Source of the DNA: Phycisphaerales bacterium
Lineage (GTDB): Bacteria; Planctomycetota; Phycisphaerae; UBA1845; Fen-1342
Reading direction: 5' to 3'
Assembly (NCBI GenBank): GCA_016716475.1
Contig: JADJWG010000001.1
Coordinates: 1,426,001-1,490,000 of the forward strand
Length of the DNA: 64,000 nt
The notes under the pieces were generated by a model. It was not told where the DNA came from. It ran no database searches and saw only the letters and a list, made by a program, of their open reading frames with translations. Shown one piece after another: positions 52,888-62,448 of the stretch (positions within the stretch are counted from its first letter, which is position 1; each line of letters opens with the position of its first letter). Made by a program: the position numbers and the translations under genes.

Positions 52888-53627
52888 CCGCCCGCTTGCT
52901 GATCTACCGTGATGGTGCGCTCGACGGGCCCACGAACATGGCCCGTGATGAGCACCTGCTCTACGCCGAGCACGCCCGTCCCGCGGCGCTGCGGATCTAC
53001 GGCTGGAACCCACCGACCCTCTCCCTCGGCTACTTTCAGCCACACGCCGCGCTCGCCGAGTTGCCACCCGAGGTGCGCGCTCTCACGACCGTGCGCCGGC
53101 TTACCGGCGGGGGCGCGATCCTGCATGATTGCGAGATCACCTACTGCCTGGCCCTCGACGCGACCCAACCCCTGGCCCGCCAAGCCCCCATCGCGCTTTA
53201 CACCCACGTGCATGCGTGCTGGCGGGCTGCTTTGGGCGCCGACGGCATCAAGACCGAGCTCGCGCCCGAGAGTTTTCCGCTGCCGACTCCGCGCACGGGT
53301 CCGTTCTTCTGTTTTGCCAAACCCGGACGCACCGACCTGCTCGTGGGCTCGGACAAACTGCTCGGCAGCGCGCAGCGCCGCGTCACCGGCCGAGTCCTGC
53401 AACATGGCTCGCTCCTGCTCACGCAGCGCTTCGCGGCGCATCCGGGTGCGGATCTCGGAACACCCGCACCGGAGCAGGTGAATCGCTGGACCGAGCGCTT
53501 CATCTCGGAACTGGCAACCATCCTCGGCCTCCCGACGGCAGCAGCCACCTGGCGCCCTGAAGACCTCGCAGATATTGCTCTCCGGCGGGTGCGATATACG
53601 GATCCGGCCTGGGTCACCCGCCGGTAA
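52884..53627 (+). CDS. Lipoate-protein ligase / octanoyltransferase family protein
   Basis: A 247-residue BPL/LplA/LipB-fold protein that attaches lipoyl or octanoyl groups to 2-oxoacid dehydrogenases and the glycine cleavage H protein. The RRLTGGGAILHD motif and the catalytic lysine in GSDKLLGSAQRR are conserved. The GTG start overlaps the stop of the ABC permease gene (GTGA), so translation is coupled, although no functional link to the transporter is known. LipM/LipL-like transfer is an alternative within the fold. Confidence 0.85.
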   Translation: MTARLLIYRDGALDGPTNMARDEHLLYAEHARPAALRIYGWNPPTLSLGYFQPHAALAELPPEVRALTTVRRLTGGGAILHDCEITYCLALDATQPLARQAPIALYTHVHACWRAALGADGIKTELAPESFPLPTPRTGPFFCFAKPGRTDLLVGSDKLLGSAQRRVTGRVLQHGSLLLTQRFAAHPGADLGTPAPEQVNRWTERFISELATILGLPTAAATWRPEDLADIALRRVRYTDPAWVTRR

Positions 53628-53641
53628 ACACACGACCGCGA

Positions 53642-55810
53642 TCAGCGCTGGCTGCGCAAGACACGAATGCGGCCGTCCACCGCGGTACGCAGGGGTGAAT
53701 CGGGCTGGATGTTGCGCCGGGTCTGTTCGAGGATGCGAATGGCATCGTTCCGCCGACCCACGGCTGCCAGCGTTTCGGCGTAGTTGAGGCCCGTGCGCGG
53801 ATCACTCGGCATCAATTCGTAGGCCCGTCGGGCATGCTGGAGCGCCCGCTCCGGGGCGACGGACACCAGCAGGTACCCAAGATTCGCGTGCGTCATCCAG
53901 TCATTCGGATCCTGTTCAAGCACTTGCTCGTACGCACCACGGGCTTCCGCAGTTCGACCCAGGCCCTGGTAAATCTGCCCCAGCGCACGGCGCGCAGACA
54001 GGTCCGTCGGATGCGCAGCCACCACGCGCTCCAGCGGCTCGCGTCCGAGTTCCGGCCGACCCAGGTCCAGCATCAACAAGCCATACGCGCGCAGCGCCAC
54101 CCAATCCTCTGGCTCGACCGCGAGGCGGGCCTCGAGTGCGGCGCGCCGCGCGGTGGTCTCCGCGTCGGTTCCCCCGATCAGGTCGACCAACTTGCGGGCG
54201 TCACGATTCTCGGGATTCAACACGAGAGCCGTCTCTGCATCGCGTGCTGCCGCCTCGAGGTCGCCGAGCAGGGCCCAAGTCCGCGCCCGTGCGAGCAGAC
54301 CACCCGTATTCGCCGGATCGACCTCGAGCGCCCGGTTGCAATGCTGCAGCGCCAGCCGCAGCAACTGAATCCGCTCCTCGCTGCCGGGGCGCGTCAGTGT
54401 CTCCGCGCGATCGAGCAGTGTCTCCGCGTGCCCGACATTCAGATGCAAACCCTGGGGCCAGTTCGCGACATCACGCTCGAACAGTGTCGCGTTGTCCACC
54501 CAATCCGAGTTGCGCAAGACGGTGCGCAGCCCGAACGTGGCGATGAGCAGGGTACCGAGTGTCGCGAGCAGCCGCGCACGATGGGCCAATGGCCGGCCGG
54601 GCGCGCACTGGTGTCGCCAGAACGCAACGGCTCCGGCCGCAAAAAGGATCAGCACCGGTACCGAGAGCCAGTACACCAACCGCTCGGCGACGGTCACACC
54701 GATCAGCAGGACCGTGTTTGAAATGAGGGCGTAGCTGGCGAGCGTCAACGCCACGAGGACGGCGATCAGTCGCCATAACCCGTCTTTTCGCAGATAGCCG
54801 GCGAGACCGATCAGCAGGGCGACCGTGGTCCCCAGGCCCACCGCGGTCATGGCATTGAAACCGGCCTGCGGATCGACGATCGCGACACCGTAGTCGCTGC
54901 TCAGTTTCGCCGGGGCGATCAGCAGCCGGGTGTAATGGCCCAGGATGGTGAACGCGGCGAGAACGCGCTCCGGCCACTGCGCATCGACCAGCGGGTTGAA
55001 CCAGTGGGTGGGTGGGTGCTCACGCAGCAGGCGGTACTCGAGCGCGATGAACCGTAGTGGGAAATAGACCACCAGTGGCAGCACCAGCACGCCAACCTGC
55101 CGTGCCCACCAATCCAGGCGCGGGCGTGCCACACGGGTGTGATGATGCAGCACGAGGACGGCCAGGGCGACATAGCAAACAGCCGTCTCCTTGGCGAGCA
55201 GCGCAAGCAGGAAGAACGGGGCCGCAGCGAAACCGCGGCGCACACTCGGCGCCTGTCCGGGGGGCAGCAGCACCACGAGGCCCGCGAGCAGGAACAGCGC
55301 GGTGAGCACTTCAGCCCGACCGACGATGTTCGCCACCGCTTCAACATGCACTGGATGTACGGCAAAAAGTACGGCCGCGAGGGCCGCGATAGTGGCGTCT
55401 CCTGTCAATCGTCGCGCAAACCACCAGACCAACCCACACACGGTCGCGTGCAGCACTACGTTCAGCAGGTGAAAGCCGAACGGCCGCAATCCACCGACCG
55501 CATGGTTCAAGACGAAGGTGAAAACGGTCAACGGACGGTAGAGCCAGTCGCGACGGGGGGCGATGTCCGAGCGACCCTCGGGAGGATACCACCAGTCGCG
55601 CAGCCAAATCTCGCGCGCGGCCAGGTGCTGCTGCGTACGCGGGTGCTCCTCGATGATCGGCTTGTCGTCGTAGGTGAAGCCGTTGCCGAGGGAATTGAGG
55701 TAGCAGAGCACGCCCAGGGCGACGGCCAGCCACGGTGATCGCAGTCGGCGCAGCCAGACTGCTGGCTTGCCGGCCGATTCCGACAGCGGCTCAGCGGCTC
55801 TTCTGCCCAT
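53642..55810 (-). CDS. TMTC-like membrane protein with C-terminal TPR repeats
   Basis: A 722-residue protein with roughly 11-12 membrane helices (residues 20-430) then tetratricopeptide repeats. The early FTYDDKPIIEEHP and HPVHVEAVANIVGRAEVL motifs are those of TMTC / DUF1736 proteins, GT-C-type O-mannosyltransferases of eukaryotes with bacterial relatives. Asp-Asp in the first periplasmic loop matches the GT-C catalytic position. The last 20 bases of tolC and the start of this gene overlap. Protein glycosylation is plausible, but the donor and target are unknown. Confidence 0.83.
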   Translation of the reverse strand: MGRRAAEPLSESAGKPAVWLRRLRSPWLAVALGVLCYLNSLGNGFTYDDKPIIEEHPRTQQHLAAREIWLRDWWYPPEGRSDIAPRRDWLYRPLTVFTFVLNHAVGGLRPFGFHLLNVVLHATVCGLVWWFARRLTGDATIAALAAVLFAVHPVHVEAVANIVGRAEVLTALFLLAGLVVLLPPGQAPSVRRGFAAAPFFLLALLAKETAVCYVALAVLVLHHHTRVARPRLDWWARQVGVLVLPLVVYFPLRFIALEYRLLREHPPTHWFNPLVDAQWPERVLAAFTILGHYTRLLIAPAKLSSDYGVAIVDPQAGFNAMTAVGLGTTVALLIGLAGYLRKDGLWRLIAVLVALTLASYALISNTVLLIGVTVAERLVYWLSVPVLILFAAGAVAFWRHQCAPGRPLAHRARLLATLGTLLIATFGLRTVLRNSDWVDNATLFERDVANWPQGLHLNVGHAETLLDRAETLTRPGSEERIQLLRLALQHCNRALEVDPANTGGLLARARTWALLGDLEAAARDAETALVLNPENRDARKLVDLIGGTDAETTARRAALEARLAVEPEDWVALRAYGLLMLDLGRPELGREPLERVVAAHPTDLSARRALGQIYQGLGRTAEARGAYEQVLEQDPNDWMTHANLGYLLVSVAPERALQHARRAYELMPSDPRTGLNYAETLAAVGRRNDAIRILEQTRRNIQPDSPLRTAVDGRIRVLRSQR

Positions 55811-57647
55811 CGACCACCGTCACGTTGTTGTAGTGCAGCAACGTGCCCTTGGCCTTTTCGAGCTGAACGAGCGCGATGTTGTACTCGATGATGACTTGCA
55901 GCAGCGTGGACCGCCGGGCGGCCAGGTTTTCGACCGCGGTCAGCTCGGTTTGGAGATAATTCGGATCGAGCTGGGCCGTCCGCGCCTGCAGCGCCCGCAG
56001 GTTCGCGACCGCCGCCTGCACCGAGCCCAGGGCGGGCGGCAACTGCGAATACCGTACGGTCAGCGTGCGCACGCTCTGGTTCACTTCTTCCACGATGAAA
56101 TCGACGATCTGATTCAGCGCCACGACCGACTGTGCTTCCTGGTGGCGGGCGCGCTGGTGCGCGGCGCGCGCCCGGCGCTCGCCGAAGTTGTAGGCGAACT
56201 GCACACCGACGGAGTAAGAGATGAACCGGTTGGTCGTCAGGTTGTCAAACGAGTTATCCGCCGTGCCGCCCATCCCCTGGACCTGATAGGTGAAGTTAAG
56301 GTCGAGCTGCGGCAGGATCGCGTTTTTCGCGGCCGACGTACTGATACGCGCCTGTTCAATGCGCTCACGCGCCTGGCGGATCTCGCTGCGCTCGTCGATG
56401 GCCGTACGCACCTCGGCGAAGTGATCCAGCAGCATCGGAGAAACATACGGGACCTCGGTCGGCAATAACTCGATGTCCGCTGCCAGGGTGAGTTCGGGAT
56501 CGTTCATGAGGTTCTTCAACCGGTCCTCAGCGTCCTTGACCAGCTTCACGGCCTCGAGGAACTGCACTTCCGAAGTGCGCCAGCTCGAGGTGGCATTCTG
56601 CACCTCAACTTCGGTTGCATCGTGCGGCAGGCGCTCGACCATGTTCTCCTTGGTCACGAAATTCTGCGCGACCGTTTCCGCCAGGATGCTTACGCGGCGG
56701 CGGGCCTGGGCAAGCTGCCAGTAGGCCTGCTCGACTTCGAACAGGGTGTCCCGCACCCGCTGGATGAACTGCTCACGACTGACGTTGTAGTCCCGTCGGG
56801 CGATCTCGATCTGCGCGCGGTTCAGATCCAGTCCGAAGCCGCGCATCAGCGGTTGCCGCAACTGCGCGGTGAAGGTCGTATCGTAGGTGGGGTTCATGGA
56901 CTGGAACTGCGCCGGCAGGTTCGTGCTGGACCGCGCCTGACCCAGCGCGACCGACGCCTGCGCCCCGGTCGGTAGTAGTTGTCGGAACCCGGCCTCAATG
57001 GAACGCGTATCCGCCTGCCCGGCGGCGAAGGTCTGCGCCGTCGGTTGGTCGCGCAGGGCATACGCGGTATCGAGATAGAACTCGACGTCGAAACGCGCCT
57101 CCGCCTCGACGATCTGCGTCTGGCTGATCGCGGGGGTGTACGCTTCGATCCGAATCCCGTAATTGTGCTCCAGGGTTCGCAGGAGGCATTCCGCCAGACT
57201 GAGCGGCCGAGCCGTCCCGGGCCGGTCGAGTTTCTGCAGGTACTCTTCCGACTTCTGCACCACACGCTCGAACATCTGCACGATCCGTTGATCGCGGCGG
57301 CCGGCCTGGTCGTCCCGTAGGCGTTCCAGCCGCACGCGAAAAACTTCGCGGGCTTCGGCCGGATCGGGCAGTTCAAACAGCACCTCGGTGGGGCGCGGGA
57401 CGTAATCGACCTGCGGCTGCACAAGCAGCGCCTCGCGCGGGCCCAAGGCCTCCTGCCAGGTAACCGGAACGGCCACCGGAGCCCGGGCGGGCCGCCGCGC
57501 GGTCTCTGCCGGCGCGTGCTGCGCGTGTTCGCTCAGCATGCGATCACGGTACGCCGCGATCGATCCGTCGAGCTCGGTCGGTTGAGATTGCTGGCATCCC
57601 AGCAGCAGCAGTGCGGCGGCAACGGTTGCAAGACGCATCCAGCTCAT
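55791..57647 (-). CDS. TolC-family outer membrane efflux protein (lipoprotein)
   Basis: A 618-residue outer-membrane factor, longer than most TolC proteins (about 430-500) because of an N-terminal insert of about 130 residues. The lipobox LLLLGC (Cys18) anchors it. Two long coiled-coil/periplasmic helix repeats follow, with the typical AEARFDVEF and LNRAQIEIARRDYNVSREQ segments. It is divergent from the RND adaptor and pump genes on the other strand, across a shared 362-base region with a strong promoter for tolC at 57747-57776. Together they should form a tripartite efflux pump. Confidence 0.87.
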   Translation of the reverse strand: MSWMRLATVAAALLLLGCQQSQPTELDGSIAAYRDRMLSEHAQHAPAETARRPARAPVAVPVTWQEALGPREALLVQPQVDYVPRPTEVLFELPDPAEAREVFRVRLERLRDDQAGRRDQRIVQMFERVVQKSEEYLQKLDRPGTARPLSLAECLLRTLEHNYGIRIEAYTPAISQTQIVEAEARFDVEFYLDTAYALRDQPTAQTFAAGQADTRSIEAGFRQLLPTGAQASVALGQARSSTNLPAQFQSMNPTYDTTFTAQLRQPLMRGFGLDLNRAQIEIARRDYNVSREQFIQRVRDTLFEVEQAYWQLAQARRRVSILAETVAQNFVTKENMVERLPHDATEVEVQNATSSWRTSEVQFLEAVKLVKDAEDRLKNLMNDPELTLAADIELLPTEVPYVSPMLLDHFAEVRTAIDERSEIRQARERIEQARISTSAAKNAILPQLDLNFTYQVQGMGGTADNSFDNLTTNRFISYSVGVQFAYNFGERRARAAHQRARHQEAQSVVALNQIVDFIVEEVNQSVRTLTVRYSQLPPALGSVQAAVANLRALQARTAQLDPNYLQTELTAVENLAARRSTLLQVIIEYNIALVQLEKAKGTLLHYNNVTVVDGQKSR

Positions 57648-58009
57648 ACCCTCTGCCTTTGCTTCCCGTGGTTATGCGACGTACCGGCCGCCCAAGCTGC
57701 GGTGCCCACAGCCGGCTGATCCGCGCGGGCCACGAATCGTGGGGCAATGATAGAGAGCCGCGCGCGCGCGTGTCAAACGGACCACGTTGTGTCGCCCGGG
57801 GGCTGTAACACACCGTGTGGACGCTTGGGAACACCCGCGGAACCGCCGGAGGGCCTTGTGAACGGGCGGCCGGATCGTCCCTTCCGGCCTGCGAGCGGCA
57901 ATTTGTCGATCGTTGTCCATCGCCCGCGCAGTACCGTCGGGTGCATGGTAGAATGGCGCGATTGCGCGGCAGTGGTATGGCAAGCCGCGCGGGGTTCAGG
58001 ACGGGTTTG
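57648..58009. promoter_or_regulatory. Divergent regulatory region between tolC and the RND adaptor gene
   Basis: A 362-base region. Minus strand: -35 TTGACA (complement of 57771-57776) and -10 TATCAT (complement of 57747-57752) with an 18-base spacer that holds a run of alternating CG. Plus strand: an extended -10, TGgTAGAAT, with TAGAAT at 57949-57954 and no clear -35. No gene can be supported inside. Confidence 0.55.
57747..57776 (-). promoter_or_regulatory. Strong sigma70-type promoter of tolC
   Basis: TTGACA-18-TATCAT on the minus strand, the best promoter match in the window. Expected transcript start near 57740, with a leader of about 93 bases to the ATG at 57647. Confidence 0.65.
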
Positions 58010-59194
58010 ATGTCGGCAAGACAACAGGATGGCACTCCACCTGCGGGCGGATTCCTCCACCGCCTCCGCGTGGCCGTTCCGGTGCTCGGCGCCGCTGTCG
58101 CACTGGTCGTGCTGGTGGCCTGGATTCCGGGACAGCAGGCGGAGGTCGTCGCCACAGCGCGACCACCGGTGAACGTAGACGTGCTGACGGTGGTGCGGGA
58201 GCGCGATTTCCCGGACAGCTTCGAGTTGACCGGCATCGTGGCCCCCAACGCGGTGGTGCGGGTCTCGTCGGAAATACCCGCACGCGTGGAGCGCTGGGCA
58301 CCACGCAGCACCGAACCCCATGCGCCGCCGCTGATCGAAGGCGATTTCGTCATCGCGGGTCAGCCCCTGGTCTATCTGAACGACGAGCTACTGCGGGCCC
58401 GTCTCGCGCGGACCCAGGCGCAGTTCGAGTTCGACGACCGTGAGTTCCGCCGTCTGCAGGATCTGTACGAGCGCCGTTCCACCTCCCCCACCGAACTCGA
58501 CGATGCCCGCACCCGCCGTGATATCGCCGCCGCCGACCTCGCTGAAGCCGAGCGGGCCCTCGACCGGGCCACCCTCTATGCTCCGCGCAGCGGCGTGCTC
58601 AACAAGTTGCCGCTCGAACCTGGTGAGTATGCCAACATCGGTGATTTCGTCGCCGAGATCGTCGAGATCGACCCCGTTCGCATTCTCGTCGATGTGCCGG
58701 AACGAGAAGTCGGCTGGTTCTCAACCGGCGGCCCGGCCACCCTGCTCGGCCTGCCCTCCGACGTCATACCCACGGCCCGCATCGTCTACATCGATGCGCT
58801 GGCCACCCCGGAGACCCGCACGACCCGCATGGAATTGCTGCTGCCGAACCCCACAGGACGGTTGCGCAGCGGGCAGATCGTCCGCGTGCAGCTCACCCGC
58901 CGCGTCCTGGACGAAGTGGTCATGATCCCACTCGCGAGCGTGATTCCTTTCCATGACGCCCGCATCGTCTTCGTGGTTGAGGATGGTGTCGCCATCCGCC
59001 GCACCGTCGAACTCGGCTTCATCAAGGGCACACGCGTGCAGATCCTGGCCGGCTTGAACGGCGGCGAGGCACTGATCGTCCGCGGCCACCGCTACGTGGG
59101 GCCGGACCAGCCGGTGCAGATCACCGCGACGCACCCCGCGCCGACGGAACGGGGCGAACCGGCGACGGAATGGGTCGGGAGTGCGGCGCCGTGA
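58010..59194 (+). CDS. RND efflux periplasmic adaptor (HlyD/MFP family)
   Basis: A 394-residue membrane fusion protein that couples the RND pump to the TolC channel. The start at 58010 gives one N-terminal membrane segment (about residues 24-42), then the lipoyl/barrel-sandwich halves (VSSEIPARVERW; ATLYAPRSGVLNKLPLEPGEYANIGD), a short coiled coil (residues about 130-180) and beta-barrel domains. Its GTGA stop-start overlap joins it to the pump gene. Confidence 0.9.
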   Translation: MSARQQDGTPPAGGFLHRLRVAVPVLGAAVALVVLVAWIPGQQAEVVATARPPVNVDVLTVVRERDFPDSFELTGIVAPNAVVRVSSEIPARVERWAPRSTEPHAPPLIEGDFVIAGQPLVYLNDELLRARLARTQAQFEFDDREFRRLQDLYERRSTSPTELDDARTRRDIAAADLAEAERALDRATLYAPRSGVLNKLPLEPGEYANIGDFVAEIVEIDPVRILVDVPEREVGWFSTGGPATLLGLPSDVIPTARIVYIDALATPETRTTRMELLLPNPTGRLRSGQIVRVQLTRRVLDEVVMIPLASVIPFHDARIVFVVEDGVAIRRTVELGFIKGTRVQILAGLNGGEALIVRGHRYVGPDQPVQITATHPAPTERGEPATEWVGSAAP

Positions 59195-62100
59195 TTCTGT
59201 CCGATGCCGCGCTCTACAACCGTACGACCGTCGGCGTCCTCACGCTGCTGATCTTCGTATTCGGCTTGCAGGCCTACATCGGACTGCCGCGTGAGGCGTC
59301 GCCGGACGTGCCTGTTCCGGTCATCATCGTTTCAACACCCTATGAGGGGGTTGCGCCCGCCGACATCGAAACGGCCGTCACGCTCAAGATCGAGAAGGAG
59401 CTGGCCGGTCTGAAGGGTGTCAAGCAAATGACCTCGACGAGCGCGGAGGGGCTCTCGACCATCGCCATCGAGTTCCTGCCCGACGTGCTCGTCGACGACG
59501 CGATGCAGTACGTACGCGACCGGGTGGATCGCGCACGGCGGGATGTGCCGGACACCGCGGAAGAAACCACGATCACGGAGGTCAGCTTCGCCGACTTTCC
59601 GATCATGATGATCAATCTTTCGGGGTCGTTACCGCCGCTGCAACTCAAGGAGCTCGCCGACGCCCTCGAGGAAGAACTCGAAGCCATCCCCGGAGTGCTC
59701 AGTGTCGAGATTCTCGGGGCCCCGGAGCGCGAGATTCGCATCGAGACGGATCAGGATCGCCTGGCGGCTTATGATCTGACGCTCAGCGAGATTCTGGGCC
59801 TTGTACCGGCCGAAAACGTCAACATCTCGGCGGGTGGACTGGCGACACCCGGCGTGCGGTTCAATGTCCGCGTGCCGGCCGAGTTCGTCGATCCGGGTGA
59901 TGTGGACGGATTGATGCTCGCCATCCGCGACGGCCGGCCGATCTACCTGACCGACGTCGCGCAAATCCGTGATACTTACAAGGATCGCACCCAGTTCTCG
60001 CGCCTCAACGGGCAGGACACCGTCACGCTGACGGTGCAGAAGCGCGTCGGTGCGAACATCCTCGAAATCGCCGGCCGCGTGCGCGCCGTGCTGGCCGAAT
60101 TCGAGCGCCTGGCCCCGCCCGGCATCTCCGTCGCGGTGACGCTCGACCAGTCTCAGGATGTCGAAGCGATGGTGCGCGACCTCGAAAACAGTCTGCTCTC
60201 CGGCATGCTGCTCGTGGTCGTGGTGCTGGTGCTGGTCATGGGATGGCGGCCGGCCCTGGTCGTCACCACGGCCATTCCCGCGGCCATGCTGCTCAGCTTC
60301 ATCGTCATCGACTTGCTGGGCTACACGCTCAACATGATCGTGCTTTTCAGTCTCATCATGGCGGTCGGCATGCTGGTCGACAACGCGATCGTGATCGTGG
60401 AGAACATCGACCGACACTACGCCTTGGGCGGGCAGCGTTTGCAGGCGGCCCTGATCGGCACACGCGAGGTCGCCTGGCCCGTCATCACCTCGACCTTCAC
60501 GACGGTGGCGGCTTTTGCGCCCATGGTGTTCTGGCCGGGCATCATGGGTGGGTTTATGAAGTACCTTCCCATCACGCTGATCATCGTGCTGCTCAGTTCG
60601 CTGTTGATCGCGCTGGTCATCACGCCGGTGCTGAGCGCTCTCCTCGCACGGGCGCCGCGGCGGCGTACCGGACAGGAGCCGCTTCTGTTGCGCACCTACC
60701 GCCGGGTCCTCTCCGGCGTACTGGGCTACCGCATGACCACGATTCTCACCGTGCTGCTGGTGCTGGTGGCGATTGCCATGCTCTACACCAAACGCGACTA
60801 CGGCGTGGAGCTGTTTCCGGAATTCGACCCGCGGCGGGGCAGCATCAGTGTCCGGACGCCGCAGGGCACCAATGTTGCCGAGGTCGATGCACTCGTGCGG
60901 GAGATCGAGAGACGGCTCGAACCTTTCGCGGCCGACCTCGTCAATGTCGTGGCGAACGTTGGCTTCAGCGGCGGCGGCGCGGATTTCGGGAGCACTTCCG
61001 GCGAGCATCTCGCGAATATCACACTGATCTTCCACGAGTACGAGCACCGTCCGCGCCCCTCGGCCGAGGCCCTCGCCGAAATCCGCACGGCCCTCGCCGA
61101 TCTCAGCGGTGCCGAAATCCGTGTTGAGAAGGAAGAGGAAGGACCGCCCACCGGCGCCGCCGTCACGGTGCGCATCAGCGGCCGCGACTTCGCATTGCTG
61201 GAGGAATTGAGCGAGACCGCCCGCACCCGGATTGATAACGTGCCCGGCCTGGTGAACCTGCGGAGCGATCACGAGAAGGCCCGCCCGGAGCTGGCCTTCC
61301 GCGTGGACCGGCAGCGGGCCATGCTGCTCGGTGTGAACACCGCGATTGTGGGGAATTTTCTCAAGACCGCGGTTTTCGGTTCGGAGGTCGGCAAATACCG
61401 GCAGTTCAACGACGAGTATGACATCACCATCCGCCTGCCCGAGGCGCAGCGCACCCAGATCGATGATCTTTTCCGGCTACGGGTTCCCAACCTGCGGGGC
61501 GCTTCGATTCCCCTCAGCTCGCTCGGGGAGTTCGAGTATACCGGCGGCTTCGGCACGATCCGCCGTATCGACCAGCGCCGCGTCATCAGTCTTCTGGGGG
61601 ATGCCGAAGGCCGTCTCTCCACCGACGTGCTCGCGGACGTCCAGCAGGCCCTGGAGCCCTTCGTCGCGTCGCTTCCGCCGGGCTACCGCCTCGACTATGC
61701 CGGTGAGAAGGAGGAGCAGGACAAGGCGGCGGCCTTCCTGTCCCAGGCGTTCCTGCTCGCCGTCTTCCTGATCCTGCTGATTCTCGTCGCGCAATTCAAC
61801 ACGCTGATTGTCCCGTTCATCATTCTCATGACGGTGGTGCTCTCGCTCATCGGCGTCTTCGCCGGCCTGCTGATCAACCATATGCCCTTCGGCATCATCA
61901 TGACCGGGGTCGGGGTCATCAGTCTGGCGGGCGTCGTCGTCAACAACGCCATCGTGCTGCTCGCCTACACGCGCCAGCTCCAGGCCGAGGGGATCGCGCT
62001 GGTCGCTGCTGCGATACAAGCCGGGGCCACGCGCCTGCGGCCGGTGCTGCTGACGGCGGTGACGACGATTCTGGGCCTGATCCCAATGGCCGTCGGGATC

Positions 62101-62319
62101 AGTTTCGACTTCCGCGAACTTTCCTGGAACCTGCGGAGCGAGTCGAGTCAATGGTGGGCCAGCATGGCGATCGCGGTCATCTACGGGCTCGCCTTCGCGA
62201 CGCTGCTCACACTGGTGGTCGTGCCAACGCTCTATGTCATGCTGATGCGTGCCACACATTTTCTCCGGCGGCTGTCCGGGGGCACACCGGACGCCGTCCA
62301 CGGGCCGACTTCCGGTTGA
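59191..62319 (+). CDS. RND-family multidrug efflux pump (AcrB/HAE1-like)
   Basis: A 1042-residue inner-membrane proton-driven pump. The GTG at 59191 overlaps the adaptor stop and yields the canonical short start (MILSDAALYNRTTVGVLTL). The family motifs include GVLPREASPDVPVP-like LPREASPDVP, the helix-4 SLIMAVGMLVDNAIVIVENI with paired Asp/Asn, and the second-half GVVVNNAIVLLAYTRQL. About 12 membrane helices and two large periplasmic loops are present. The substrate is not predictable: drugs, metals and lipids are all possible. Its partner TolC is on the opposite strand upstream. Confidence 0.93.
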   Translation: MILSDAALYNRTTVGVLTLLIFVFGLQAYIGLPREASPDVPVPVIIVSTPYEGVAPADIETAVTLKIEKELAGLKGVKQMTSTSAEGLSTIAIEFLPDVLVDDAMQYVRDRVDRARRDVPDTAEETTITEVSFADFPIMMINLSGSLPPLQLKELADALEEELEAIPGVLSVEILGAPEREIRIETDQDRLAAYDLTLSEILGLVPAENVNISAGGLATPGVRFNVRVPAEFVDPGDVDGLMLAIRDGRPIYLTDVAQIRDTYKDRTQFSRLNGQDTVTLTVQKRVGANILEIAGRVRAVLAEFERLAPPGISVAVTLDQSQDVEAMVRDLENSLLSGMLLVVVVLVLVMGWRPALVVTTAIPAAMLLSFIVIDLLGYTLNMIVLFSLIMAVGMLVDNAIVIVENIDRHYALGGQRLQAALIGTREVAWPVITSTFTTVAAFAPMVFWPGIMGGFMKYLPITLIIVLLSSLLIALVITPVLSALLARAPRRRTGQEPLLLRTYRRVLSGVLGYRMTTILTVLLVLVAIAMLYTKRDYGVELFPEFDPRRGSISVRTPQGTNVAEVDALVREIERRLEPFAADLVNVVANVGFSGGGADFGSTSGEHLANITLIFHEYEHRPRPSAEALAEIRTALADLSGAEIRVEKEEEGPPTGAAVTVRISGRDFALLEELSETARTRIDNVPGLVNLRSDHEKARPELAFRVDRQRAMLLGVNTAIVGNFLKTAVFGSEVGKYRQFNDEYDITIRLPEAQRTQIDDLFRLRVPNLRGASIPLSSLGEFEYTGGFGTIRRIDQRRVISLLGDAEGRLSTDVLADVQQALEPFVASLPPGYRLDYAGEKEEQDKAAAFLSQAFLLAVFLILLILVAQFNTLIVPFIILMTVVLSLIGVFAGLLINHMPFGIIMTGVGVISLAGVVVNNAIVLLAYTRQLQAEGIALVAAAIQAGATRLRPVLLTAVTTILGLIPMAVGISFDFRELSWNLRSESSQWWASMAIAVIYGLAFATLLTLVVVPTLYVMLMRATHFLRRLSGGTPDAVHGPTSG

Positions 62320-62375
62320 CATCGGGCGGCCCACCACAGCCCACTCCCACCGGTTCGCGTGCGCCCGCCACAATG

Positions 62376-62384
62376 TGCTATTAT
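62376..62384 (+). promoter_or_regulatory. Extended -10 promoter of uvrA
   Basis: TGCTATTAT: a TG dinucleotide one base upstream of a TATTAT box at 62379-62384. No good -35 is visible, as is usual for extended -10 promoters. It sits 65 bases before the likely start codon. Confidence 0.5.
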
Positions 62385-62448
62385 TCCTCGTTTCGCCACC
62401 GTGGTGTGGCGAACATCCTGATGCCTTCGGCCCTGGATCACCCGGCGC

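Noticed and set aside
59629..61272. 547-codon minus-strand open frame opposite the RND pump
   Set aside because: His/Asp/Gln-rich shadow of the pump gene's repeated codon pattern.
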